Source of the DNA: Meiothermus sp.
GTDB taxonomy: Bacteria; Deinococcota; Deinococci; Deinococcales; Thermaceae
Assembly (NCBI RefSeq): GCF_026004055.1
Contig: NZ_BPIJ01000003.1
Location: 154,406 to 218,405 of the forward strand
Reading direction: 5' to 3'
DNA: 64,000 nucleotides
Of the stretch, positions 56,967-64,000 are shown in pieces. Within the stretch, counting starts at the first letter, position 1. Each line of letters opens with the position of its first letter. Position numbers and translations under genes: made by a program. The notes under the pieces are model-generated. The model was not told where the DNA came from. It made no database searches and was given only the letters and a program-made list of their open reading frames with translations.

Positions 56967-58640
56967 TCAGGCCTTCCACAGTTCGGCATAAACACCCCCC
57001 AAATTCATGAGCTCCGCATGGCAGCCCACTTCCACAATACGCCCATTCTCCATAACCACAATCTGGTCGGCGTGCTGCACGGTGGAGAGACGGTGGGCCA
57101 CCACAATCACTGTACGGCCCGAACGGACAGCTTCCAGGGCCGCCACCACCTGCCCCTCGCTCTGTTTGTCCAGGGCACTGGTAATCTCGTCGAGCAAGAG
57201 AATTTTGGCCTCGCGCAAGAGGGCCGCCGCAATCGCCAGGCGCTGCCGCTGGCCCACCGAAAGCCCGCCCCCATCGTCATCTAGCAGGGTTTGCAGTCCA
57301 ACCTCGGGGTACAGACCCACCGTTCTTAGGGCTTCCAGCATGGCTTCTGGGCTGGCCTCCGGGGCCAGCGCGGCTAGGTTTTCCCGCACGGTTCCGGCAA
57401 AAAGCAGCGGTTCTTGGGGCACCCAGGCCATTCGGGCCCTTAGCCAGACAGTATGGTAGCTTTGCAGGTCGCGCCCATCCAGCAAAACCTGGCCCTCGAG
57501 GGGACGGTAGAGGCCCAAAAGCAGGCGCAAGAGGGTGCTTTTGCCCGCCCCCGAGGGCCCCACAATGGCGGTGAAAGAGTCGGGCTCCAGGCGCAGGTTC
57601 AGGTTTTGCAGGGTGGCCTTGCTGCCGGGATAGGCGTAATGGACGTGACGAAGCTCGAGGCGCCCCTCCAGGGCCTCGGGCTGCAACCAACCCATAGAGG
57701 GCGCCGGGGGGAGCTCGAGCAGCTCCATCACGCGGGCCGCTGCCCCTTCGGCCTGGGCGAACCCGGTTCCAATACGACTGAGGATCTGCAAGGGGCTAAT
57801 GGCCAGGGCCAGCAGGGTGAGAAAAGCGGTCAGGTCACCGGGGGTCATCTGCCCCTGCCGCACCTCCCCTACCCCCAAAAAAAGCAGCAGGCCCAGAAGG
57901 GTGGTCGTAGCGAGCTGCCCCAAAGGCAGGTTGAGCGCTGCAATCAGGCTACGGGTGCGCCCCAGACGGTACTGCTGCTGGTTGCTCTCGCGAAAGCGGG
58001 CGCGGACAAAGTCTTCTAGGTGCAAAGCCCGGATCAGCTCGAGGCGGCCAAACCCCTCGGCCATGCGGCCAGCCAGCCGCTCCAAAGCGGCCTGGGTGCG
58101 GCGGCTGTAATGGCTCACCCAGGCCCCAATCCAGCCAAGCAACAAGGCCATGATGGGCAGTACCAGCAGTAAATACAAGGTGAGCTGGGCATAGTGAAGC
58201 AGGAGCTGGACTAGCAGGGCCAACAGCAAAATCCCCTGTACCAGAAGCCCCCCCAGGCTATAGAACAAAAAACCCTCCAGTTCCTTCAAGTCGGCAATGA
58301 GCCGCCCGGTGAGCCCGCCAGACGAGGACGGAAGGGCCATCAGGTCGGTATTTAGCAGGTGTTCGAACACCCGCTCCCGCCAAACCGCCGGGATCTTGAC
58401 CGAAAGGTAGCCCATAAAGGCTTCCAGCGCATACCCGCTTACCACCAGCAACAAAAGCAGAGCAGCCCCCACCCAAAGCACCTGGCCCAAACGGTCAAAC
58501 TGCCCCGAGAGCACCTGATCGAAAAGCGGTTTGACCACCTGTCCGGGTAGCCAGGCCTGCGCTACCGCGGGCAAAACCGCCAGTACCGCCGCTAGCAAAA
58601 TGTGCGGCAGAAAGGGGCGCAGGAGGCGTAGGAGGTTCAT
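56967..58640 (-). CDS. MsbA-like ABC exporter (fused permease/ATPase)
   Basis: 557 residues. N-terminal six-helix exporter domain (about 1-310), then the ATPase with Walker A GPSGAGKSTLLRLLLGL near 355, signature GLSVGQRQRLAIAAALL, Walker B ILLLDEITSALD and switch VAHRLS. Homodimeric type IV exporters of this build include MsbA, which flips lipid A. It is the next gene downstream of the lpxD-C-Gfo/Idh-fabZ-A-B-like run on the same strand, separated from it by one repeat copy (about 150 bp), which makes a lipid substrate attractive (inference). I take the ATG at 58640; the open frame upstream is repeat-derived. Confidence 0.88.
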   Translation of the reverse strand: MNLLRLLRPFLPHILLAAVLAVLPAVAQAWLPGQVVKPLFDQVLSGQFDRLGQVLWVGAALLLLLVVSGYALEAFMGYLSVKIPAVWRERVFEHLLNTDLMALPSSSGGLTGRLIADLKELEGFLFYSLGGLLVQGILLLALLVQLLLHYAQLTLYLLLVLPIMALLLGWIGAWVSHYSRRTQAALERLAGRMAEGFGRLELIRALHLEDFVRARFRESNQQQYRLGRTRSLIAALNLPLGQLATTTLLGLLLFLGVGEVRQGQMTPGDLTAFLTLLALAISPLQILSRIGTGFAQAEGAAARVMELLELPPAPSMGWLQPEALEGRLELRHVHYAYPGSKATLQNLNLRLEPDSFTAIVGPSGAGKSTLLRLLLGLYRPLEGQVLLDGRDLQSYHTVWLRARMAWVPQEPLLFAGTVRENLAALAPEASPEAMLEALRTVGLYPEVGLQTLLDDDGGGLSVGQRQRLAIAAALLREAKILLLDEITSALDKQSEGQVVAALEAVRSGRTVIVVAHRLSTVQHADQIVVMENGRIVEVGCHAELMNLGGVYAELWKA

Positions 58641-58700
58641 GCGGAGGGGATAGGGAGCAGGGCGATAGAGGTTAGTTGCACGGGTGCGAAAACTCGACTT

Positions 58701-58796
58701 TATCGCGGTTCCCACCAAAAGGGCCCACGCGGTGGCTTGTATTGTAGTCCCTACAGCAAAAACCGCTGTAGGGACTATTCGTGGGAAGCGCTCTAG
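58701..58796 (+). repeat. ~96-bp palindromic repeat, copy E
   Basis: The best-formed copy: outer arms GCGGTTCCCAC and GTGGGAAGCGC, core GGGCCCACGCGGTGG, and a perfect 12-bp inner stem AGTCCCTACAGC / GCTGTAGGGACT. Its right end CTCTAG supplies the TAG stop codon (58793-58795, minus strand) of the LpxB-like gene. Confidence 0.85.
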
Positions 58797-59962
58797 GAGT
58801 TAGCCAGTACATACGCCACCAGCTTATCGGCTCCGGGCCGGGCCTCGAGGCGCTCGAGTTGAGCCCGGACTTCCGAGGCCCGCCCTGGGGCCAGCAGCTC
58901 CAACCCTGCGACCGCTACCTCGGTGGGGCTAAAAACCCCCCGCAGTTCGGGGAAAACCCGCTCATTCAGCCACTGGTTGGGCAGGGCCAGGTGGGGAATA
59001 CGCGAGACCAGGCCCCGCACAAAGCTTTGCTTGAGGGGTCTGGCTCCCGGCAGGTTCAAAAGCCAGTGCCAGATGCCCTCCAAAGGCAGCAGCTCTGGCT
59101 TATGCAGGGGCAGTATAACCAGGGAAGGCAGACCGGCCAGGGCCAGCTCGAGGGTGTTGGTGCCCGGAATGGTAATGGCCAGCGAGGCCTGGCGCATGGC
59201 CGCATAGCGCTCAGGCTCGTCCAGTACGGCCACCTCGAGGCCATGCTGGGTACGCAAGGCCTCCCCAACCCAGGTAGCCCCCACGCCGCCCATATCTCTG
59301 ATCCACTCAGCCCCCAGGGCCTCCTGCACCACGGTCTCCGGCAAGAGCCGGCTCTTGACCCAGGCAAAGCGAAGCCCTGGCCTCTGGGCGGCCATCTGCT
59401 CGGCTGCCGCCAGCAAGAAACCCAGCAGGTAACGGGCTGCAAAGGGGCGGCTGCCCGCAAATAACAGCACATCGGCGGGCTGGGTGGGTTGCTGGGAAGC
59501 TTCGTTCAGGGCATCCACCACCAGATTCCCCACCACTACCACACGGCTGGGGTCGGCTCCTCGAGCTTGCATGGCGCTTCGGGTACGCTCAGAGTCGACC
59601 AACACCGCCCGCAGGCCAGGGTGAAAAGCCTTGGCATCGAAGGTGTAGGAAAAGGCCGGATACCCCGTAGCCCTGCCTAGCCAGATCGCATCGCGCGGTG
59701 CGCCCCCCAGCATCAGCACCACCCCTCGGCCTTTGGCTTTGCCCCGCAGTAATCGTCGAACCAGCTCCGAGCGGCCCGAAAGGGCGTCCAGCTCTAGCCC
59801 TTGAGCCTTACGTTGTTCGGTTCCGGCGGCAAACTGATCCCGGATCAGAAAGAGCTCAATGCGGGCCCCGGGCTCTTCTCGTCGCAAGCGCGACAACACC
59901 GGCGGCACCCAGGTCGAAAGCTCACCAGGGCCGTTGGTCAGCAGAAGAATCTCGTCTAGCAT
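58793..59962 (-). CDS. LpxB-like glycosyltransferase
   Basis: 389 residues, two-domain GT-B-like fold resembling lipid-A-disaccharide synthase (GT19). The N-terminus reads LLLTNGPGELSTWVPPVLSR in place of the SGExSGD opening of true LpxB; further conserved stretches are GGAPRDAIWLGRATGYPAFS, LLFAGSRPFAARYLLGFLL and ITIPGTNTLELALAGLPSLV near residue 280 (donor-binding end). In classical LpxB the enzyme joins lipid X to UDP-2,3-diacylglucosamine. Its place directly after lpxA (22 bp) supports a lipid-linked sugar transfer. The stop codon lies in a repeat copy, so the last residues may differ from homologues. No clear RBS. Confidence 0.7.
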   Translation of the reverse strand: MLDEILLLTNGPGELSTWVPPVLSRLRREEPGARIELFLIRDQFAAGTEQRKAQGLELDALSGRSELVRRLLRGKAKGRGVVLMLGGAPRDAIWLGRATGYPAFSYTFDAKAFHPGLRAVLVDSERTRSAMQARGADPSRVVVVGNLVVDALNEASQQPTQPADVLLFAGSRPFAARYLLGFLLAAAEQMAAQRPGLRFAWVKSRLLPETVVQEALGAEWIRDMGGVGATWVGEALRTQHGLEVAVLDEPERYAAMRQASLAITIPGTNTLELALAGLPSLVILPLHKPELLPLEGIWHWLLNLPGARPLKQSFVRGLVSRIPHLALPNQWLNERVFPELRGVFSPTEVAVAGLELLAPGRASEVRAQLERLEARPGADKLVAYVLANS

Positions 59963-59984
59963 GTTGGGATCGGTTTTGCGGGCC

Positions 59985-60770
59985 TTAGTCTTCGAAGCTC
60001 GACCCTCCCCGCACAAAGCCCGACAGGTTGCGTTTGGAGGGGGCTGCTAAAAAGGCCTTCAGGGTTCGCACCTCTTCCGTATCGGGCAGGTCGTCTAAGG
60101 GCCGGCCTTCGCGCACGGCGCGAAAGGCTTGCTCGAGGGCCCGGTAGCGCTCTTTGCTAACCCCGGCCCGGCGTAGTCCCACCGTGTTGAGCCGGTAGTG
60201 CAAGGCCGGGCTGCCCTCCGCCAACGAAAAGGGCAGGATGTCGCGGGTCGGCTTGGAGAGGGCGCCCACCATGGCCCGGGTTCCAATGCGCACAAACTGG
60301 TGGATGCCGGCCAGCCCACCTACCACCGCATAATCGCCAATCTCCACGTGCCCGGCCACTGCCACGTTCTGGGTCAGGATGACCCCATTGCCCACCTGGG
60401 CATCGTGGCCTACGTGCACATAGCCCATCAGGTAGCAGTCCGAACCGATGCGGGTGGGCTGCTCTTCTCGAGTAGAGCGGTGCAAGACCACCCCCTCGCG
60501 CAATACCGTGCCCGCGCCCACCTCGAGCCAGGTCTCCTGGCCCTTGTAGCTCAGATCCTGCGGCTCGCCCCCCAGCACCGCATGGGGCCCTACCTTAACG
60601 CCTGCCGCAAGCCGTACAAAAGGGTGAACCACCGCGTGCGGCCCGATCTCCACCCCAGGGCCAAGCTCGCAAGGGCCTTCAATTACGGCATAAGGCCCAA
60701 TCTTCACGTCGGAGGCCAGGTGCGCCTTGGGCGAGACCACCGCGGTAGGATGAATGGCCACTCGGCTCAC
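59985..60770 (-). CDS. lpxA: UDP-N-acetylglucosamine acyltransferase LpxA
   Basis: 261 residues, the E. coli length. Left-handed beta-helix built from hexapeptides (VAIHPTAVVSPKAHLASDVK, IGPYAVIEGPCELGPGVEIG) followed by a helical C-terminal domain. The catalytic-His region YVHVGHDAQVGNGVILTQNV corresponds to E. coli [20 protein letters not shown] (His125), and GGLAGIHQFVRIGTRAMVG to GGMTAVHQFCIIGAHVMVG. It transfers a 3-hydroxyacyl chain from ACP to O-3 of UDP-GlcNAc, the first lipid A step. GTG start overlaps the fabZ stop (GTGA). Confidence 0.92.
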   Translation of the reverse strand: MSRVAIHPTAVVSPKAHLASDVKIGPYAVIEGPCELGPGVEIGPHAVVHPFVRLAAGVKVGPHAVLGGEPQDLSYKGQETWLEVGAGTVLREGVVLHRSTREEQPTRIGSDCYLMGYVHVGHDAQVGNGVILTQNVAVAGHVEIGDYAVVGGLAGIHQFVRIGTRAMVGALSKPTRDILPFSLAEGSPALHYRLNTVGLRRAGVSKERYRALEQAFRAVREGRPLDDLPDTEEVRTLKAFLAAPSKRNLSGFVRGGSSFED

Positions 60771-61207
60771 GAGGCCGCGCCCCCCGCGTCCCGCAAAACA
60801 AAGGTCAGGGTGGCCTCGGCCCGCAGCTCGCCCTCCACCCTGGCCTCAACCTTTACCTTGCCCAGGCCCCGCCGGTAGGCCAGCAGTTCGCCTTCCAACA
60901 CCAGGGTATCACCGGGCACCACCGGCTTTTTGAAACGGGCCTCTTCGACCCCTACCAAAAACACCAGCCCCCCCGGCTTGAACTCGGGCTGCCGGGTGAC
61001 CACCGCCACCGAGCCCTGGGCCATGGCCTCGATCAGCAGCACGCCGGGCATGATGGGATAGCCGGGAAAGTGCCCCTGGAAATGGGGCTCGTTGAAGGTC
61101 ACGTTCTTGAGCGCCCGAAAGCGCTTCTCGTCGGCCTCCAAGACCCGGTCAATCAGCAAGAAGGGATAGCGATGTGGCAGAAACTTGAGGATTTCGTAAA
61201 TGTCCAC
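60767..61207 (-). CDS. fabZ: 3-hydroxyacyl-ACP dehydratase FabZ
   Basis: 146-residue hotdog-fold dehydratase. Signature LPHRYPFLLIDRV near residue 10, the catalytic His in NEPHFQGHFPGYPIMPGVL and Glu in IEAMAQ. It dehydrates 3-hydroxyacyl-ACP in fatty acid synthesis and competes with LpxA and LpxD for that substrate, which is why fabZ sits inside lpx operons of many Gram-negatives. It overlaps lpxA by 4 bp. The heptanucleotide array 61221-61248 lies just upstream. Confidence 0.95.
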   Translation of the reverse strand: MDIYEILKFLPHRYPFLLIDRVLEADEKRFRALKNVTFNEPHFQGHFPGYPIMPGVLLIEAMAQGSVAVVTRQPEFKPGGLVFLVGVEEARFKKPVVPGDTLVLEGELLAYRRGLGKVKVEARVEGELRAEATLTFVLRDAGGAAS

Positions 61208-61220
61208 GGCTTAATACTAA

Positions 61221-61329
61221 GGGGTTGGGGGTTCGGGGCTGATGGAGAGCACAACTGACGCCGCTATAGTCGGCCGGTACATCGAAGATAGGAGTTCTTT
61301 CGCTTTCGGCTTTGGGCCTTCTGCTTTAC
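61221..61329. repeat. Two degenerate heptanucleotide arrays
   Basis: 61221-61248: GGGGTTG GGGGTTC and GGGGCTG ATGGAGA. 61295-61329: TTCTTTC GCTTTCG, GCTTTGG GCCTTCT and GCTTTAC, ending at the stop codon of the Gfo/Idh gene. Both are phased at 7 bp. Confidence 0.55.
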
Positions 61330-62288
61330 CGAGCCATCACCGGCTGCAAGGCGCTCGAGAGTTCCAGGGCCAGCTCGAGGGCTTGTAGGTCGTCCTCGAG
61401 GGTGGCTAGCGAGGGTTCCCCCTTCTGAATCCGATCTACAAAGTGTTTGAGCTGGCGGCGCAAGGGGTTGTCGTTGTGGATGGCAATTCGCTCGGTCTGC
61501 ACCTGGGTGCGTCCATTGGGCTCCACCCGGTCGGGGTCGGGTTGTACGGGCGGTGAACGGTGTAGCGAAAGCTCGGTGTACTCGCTGTTAAAGTCCAGCC
61601 GCAGCACCTCGCCGGGCTGGGTTATGGTCAGGGAGCGTTCGGCTTGGGGGGAGATTCGGCTGGCCGTAAAAAGCGCCCGCGCCCCCGAGGGGAAATCCAC
61701 CACCGCCTGGGCATACTCGTCCAACCCTTCCACCTGCCGCCCTACCACGCTGTAGCGCAGGGGTTTTTCCCGTAAAAGCAGCAGCACCAAGTCCAGGTCG
61801 TGGATCATCAGGTCGAGCACCACCCCGATGTCCCGGATCCGGCGATTGTTGCCCATGCGGCGGGCTTCCAGCACCCAAGGGGTATTGACCATATTCATGA
61901 GGTCGCCCACCGCTCGGTAGAAGCGCACGATATGCCCTACCTGCAAAATCACCCCCCGTCTTTCGGCCAGCCGCACCAGCTCCCGGGCTTCTTGCATGGT
62001 ACGGGTCATGGGCTTTTCCAAGAGCACATGCACCCCGGCCTCTAAAAACATGCGCGCTTGTTCGTAGTGGAGGGAAGTTGGCGAGGCAATCGAGACGGCC
62101 TGTACCTTTCCTAGTAGCTCTTCGGGTCTGGAAAAGGCCGGCACTTCCAAGTCCTGCTCGATGGCGGCCTGGCGAAAGGGGTCGGGATCGGCCACCCCTA
62201 CCAATCGAACCCCCGGCAATCCTGCATAGACCTGCGCGTGGTAGGTTCCCATCACCCCCACACCCACAACGCCCACATTTAGCTCCAT
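61326..62288 (-). CDS. Gfo/Idh-family oxidoreductase of the lpx cluster
   Basis: 320 residues. N-terminal Rossmann domain (NVGVVGVGVMGTYHAQVYAG), the EKPMTRTMQEARELV signature with the conserved Lys near residue 97, VGHIVRFYRAVGDLM, and the C-terminal domain containing DIGVVLDLMIHDLDLVLLLL. This subtype is repeatedly found inside lpx operons; one characterised relative, GnnA, oxidises UDP-GlcNAc at C-3 so that a partner aminotransferase (GnnB) can make the 2,3-diamino sugar. No GnnB is in the window, so the reaction here is open. Between lpxC and fabZ on the same strand. Confidence 0.82.
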   Translation of the reverse strand: MELNVGVVGVGVMGTYHAQVYAGLPGVRLVGVADPDPFRQAAIEQDLEVPAFSRPEELLGKVQAVSIASPTSLHYEQARMFLEAGVHVLLEKPMTRTMQEARELVRLAERRGVILQVGHIVRFYRAVGDLMNMVNTPWVLEARRMGNNRRIRDIGVVLDLMIHDLDLVLLLLREKPLRYSVVGRQVEGLDEYAQAVVDFPSGARALFTASRISPQAERSLTITQPGEVLRLDFNSEYTELSLHRSPPVQPDPDRVEPNGRTQVQTERIAIHNDNPLRRQLKHFVDRIQKGEPSLATLEDDLQALELALELSSALQPVMAR

Positions 62289-62409
62289 AGAATCCTCGTA
62301 ACGTGATGCACAAACCCTGCGTTCCCAGCAGGATGATACACTTAACGCCCATTTACAACCACTTTTTGGCCAGAGCCGCCTTTAGCCATGGCTCACAAAG
62401 GTCACAGTC

Positions 62410-63162
62410 TTACGTTTGCAGCAGCTTTGCGAGTTCCACGTGCAGCCGGTGCGAACCGCGGTGCGCCAGGAAGTGCCCTCGGTAGGGGCGACCTGCCAGG
62501 TACAGATCGCCCAGAAAATCCAGGGCTTTATGCCACACCGGTTCGTGCAGCATCCGCGGGGTGTTTACAAAACCCTGCTCACTGAACACCAGGGCATTTT
62601 CCAAAGCGGCCCCTTTGATAAGCCCCTGGGCCCGCATGGCCTCTACTTCGTGCAAAAAACCAAACGTGCGAGCCGAAGCCAGCGCCTCTAAGTGGGTAGG
62701 GGGGCACTGCACTTGCTGGTAGCCAATCTTGGGGTGTGGGAACAGGATGGTGACGGTGAGCGAAAAAGCCTCGGCGGGCTGGGCCAGCACGCTGCTGCGC
62801 CCTTCCTCCACCCGGATGGTGCCCTTTACGGGCTCGAGTTGGGGGCCACGAGAGGGGAAGCCCTGTAAGGCGGCCAGCCATTCCTGGGCGCTGCCATCCA
62901 GGATGGGAATCTCCGGGCCGATTACCTCGATGACCAAGCCCTCCCAAATCCCTCGAATGTAGAGCGCGGCCAGCAGATGTTCAACCGTCATCAGCCGCAG
63001 GTGACCTTGTCCCAGCACCGTGCAGCGCATGGTATCTACTACTAAAGAAGCCAAGGGCCGGAGTTCCAAGCCCCCCAGCCAAAAGCGCACCGGCCCCTCG
63101 GCGGGGTGAAAGCGCACCTTGCTGGGTTCGCCACTATGGAGACCGATGCCGCGAATTGTCAT
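62410..63162 (-). CDS. lpxC: UDP-3-O-acyl-N-acetylglucosamine deacetylase LpxC
   Basis: About 250 residues from the ATG at 63162, shorter than E. coli LpxC (305). Zinc hydrolase with all key residues visible: RGIGLHSGEP at the N-terminus, Glu/His in MTVEHLLAALYI near 61, HEPVWHKALDFLGDLYLAGR near 210 (His zinc ligand, Lys, Asp zinc ligand) and GSHRLHVELAKLL near 237 (catalytic His). It removes the N-acetyl group, the committed lipid A step. The ATG overlaps the lpxD stop (ATGA). The open frame upstream runs antisense/out of frame through lpxD. The N-terminal strand before GIGLHSG is short. Confidence 0.9.
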   Translation of the reverse strand: MTIRGIGLHSGEPSKVRFHPAEGPVRFWLGGLELRPLASLVVDTMRCTVLGQGHLRLMTVEHLLAALYIRGIWEGLVIEVIGPEIPILDGSAQEWLAALQGFPSRGPQLEPVKGTIRVEEGRSSVLAQPAEAFSLTVTILFPHPKIGYQQVQCPPTHLEALASARTFGFLHEVEAMRAQGLIKGAALENALVFSEQGFVNTPRMLHEPVWHKALDFLGDLYLAGRPYRGHFLAHRGSHRLHVELAKLLQT

Positions 63163-64000
63163 GGCTGTTTCAAAAACTGCCGTAGGGTACGCTCTACCGT
63201 TACCAACCAGTCCAACAGCGCCAGGCGACGCCAGTGCTTGCGCACAGGCTGGGCGGGGATGCCACCGGCCCAGGTTTCGCCCGGAGGCACATCTTTCGAA
63301 ATTGCACTGCCGCCGGTGATGCGGGCTCCCTTGCCTACCCGCACATGGTCGGATAGCACCACCCATCCCCCCATCTGTACCTCGTCCTCCACCACCACGC
63401 TGCCGCCAACCCCGCTGCTGCCCACCATCATTACCCCTTTACCAATCCGAACGTTGTGGCCGATATCGGTGAGGTCGCCAATTTTGCTATGGGCCCCTAT
63501 GCGGGTCTCTCCCACCACACTACGCTGCACCACGCAATTGGCCCCCAGCTCGACCCCATCTTCCAATACCACCCTACCGGTGTGGGGCAGGCGTTCTTTG
63601 TCCTGAAACCCAAACCCCACCACACCCAACACGGCTCCCGCCCCAATCTTGCAGTCCGCACCGAGCTGGGTGTTGGGGTAGAGGGTTACCCGGGGCTCGA
63701 GCACCGTCCGAGGCCCAACTTCCACCCCCTCCCCGACATAACAATAGGGCGCAATCACCACCTCCGGTGCAATCCGGGCACCCCGGCAGACCATCGCATA
63801 GGCCCCCACCGAGACCGTAGGGTCTACCACGGCCCCGGCTTCGATGGTGGCGGTAGGGTGAATGCCGACGCTGGCCCAGGTCTCGCGCTTATCAAAGAGA
63901 GCGAGCACCAGAGGCCAGGCTTTCTGTACATCGGGGACGCGAATTCGACTGGGGTTATCTGGGCAAAAGCGGGTTTCGTCCAGTATTAAAGCTGCCCCGC
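63159..64000 (-). CDS. lpxD: UDP-3-O-acylglucosamine N-acyltransferase LpxD, 5' end beyond window
   Basis: Partial: the frame runs off the right edge. The visible part begins in the N-terminal uridine-binding domain (ends with VPDVQKAWPLVLALF), then a long left-handed beta-helix (SVGIHPTATIEAGAVVDPTV, FGFQDKERLPHTGRV, DIGHNVRIGKGVMMVGSSGV, GGSVVVEDEVQMGGWVVLSD) and the C-terminal helix with KHWRRLALLDWLVTVERTLR. The FGFQ and HNVRIG sites match substrate and catalytic-His positions of LpxD. It adds the N-linked 3-hydroxyacyl chain after LpxC. The internal GTG at 63908 is not the true start because the preceding codons also read as LpxD. Confidence 0.92.
   Translation of the reverse strand, partial: GAALILDETRFCPDNPSRIRVPDVQKAWPLVLALFDKRETWASVGIHPTATIEAGAVVDPTVSVGAYAMVCRGARIAPEVVIAPYCYVGEGVEVGPRTVLEPRVTLYPNTQLGADCKIGAGAVLGVVGFGFQDKERLPHTGRVVLEDGVELGANCVVQRSVVGETRIGAHSKIGDLTDIGHNVRIGKGVMMVGSSGVGGSVVVEDEVQMGGWVVLSDHVRVGKGARITGGSAISKDVPPGETWAGGIPAQPVRKHWRRLALLDWLVTVERTLRQFLKQP

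Noticed and set aside
62410..63366. Longer LpxC frame starting at 63366
   Set aside because: The extra N-terminus overlaps lpxD out of frame and has no LpxC similarity; the ATGA overlap at 63162 is the natural start.
63159..63908. LpxD start at the internal GTG 63908
   Set aside because: Codons from 63909 to the window edge also read as the LpxD uridine-binding domain, so the gene is truncated by the window, not short.

Overview
The window looks like a chromosomal segment of a thermophilic Deinococcota bacterium, most likely Meiothermus or a close relative. The evidence is a TrmI-type tRNA m1A58 methyltransferase of the exact Thermus length, a caa3 oxidase with fused subunits I/III and a cytochrome c-tailed subunit II, Thermus-like type IV pseudopilins, an argG-GNAT-argH-short-argA cluster, high GC, and several genes with a -10 box 6-7 nt before the start codon (leaderless). 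I cannot fix the species from sequence alone. Both ends cut a gene: a PilW-like pseudopilin at the left and lpxD at the right.

Layout. 0-1.4 kb: three pseudopilin genes (minus). 1.7-3.8 kb: trmI and a beta-helix lipoprotein (plus). 3.9-19.1 kb: a catabolic block that is visibly more GC-rich than the rest. Its left half is a GntR-controlled tripartite (TctCBA) carboxylate transporter operon with a zinc dehydrogenase and a fused dehydroshikimate dehydratase/HPPD-like enzyme. Its right half is a LacI-controlled polyol operon (ribulokinase, ABC importer, two zinc dehydrogenases, one SDR) with three LacI-type operator candidates. 19.1-19.5 kb is packed with palindromic repeats. 20-25.5 kb: carA and the arginine genes. 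25.8-35.5 kb: housekeeping genes (DUF192, glutaminyl cyclase, tmk, Nif3-like, murE, rhodanese, hisD, Rieske oxygenase) and two envelope proteins sharing a C-terminal domain. 35.6-36.0 kb: tRNA-Val, tRNA-Glu, tRNA-Lys. 36.1-42.7 kb: ctaA-ctaB-ctaC-ctaDE plus DUF305 and CDGSH proteins. 43-56.7 kb: pckG, YbgC-like thioesterase, pgi, an ArgH-like lyase, DUF92, rel, an AGCS symporter, DUF4388, an esterase and a YlmH-like S4 protein. 57-64 kb: lpxD-lpxC-Gfo/Idh-fabZ-lpxA-lpxB-like followed by an MsbA-like ABC exporter.

Most notable. (1) A lipid-A-type gene cluster with intact LpxC and LpxA catalytic residues, in a phylum regarded as LPS-free; it may make the N-(hydroxyacyl)hexosamine of Meiothermus glycolipids or a lipid A-like molecule. 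(2) A rich set of small repeats: a ~96-bp palindromic family (five copies) whose stems vary but keep pairing, a second palindromic family, a family with TCTGGTAAC terminal inverted repeats and TA flanks, and degenerate heptanucleotide arrays in at least seven gaps. (3) A ~195-nt multibranched structure near 45.6 kb that could be a non-coding RNA. No rRNA, CRISPR array or intact transposase gene was seen.
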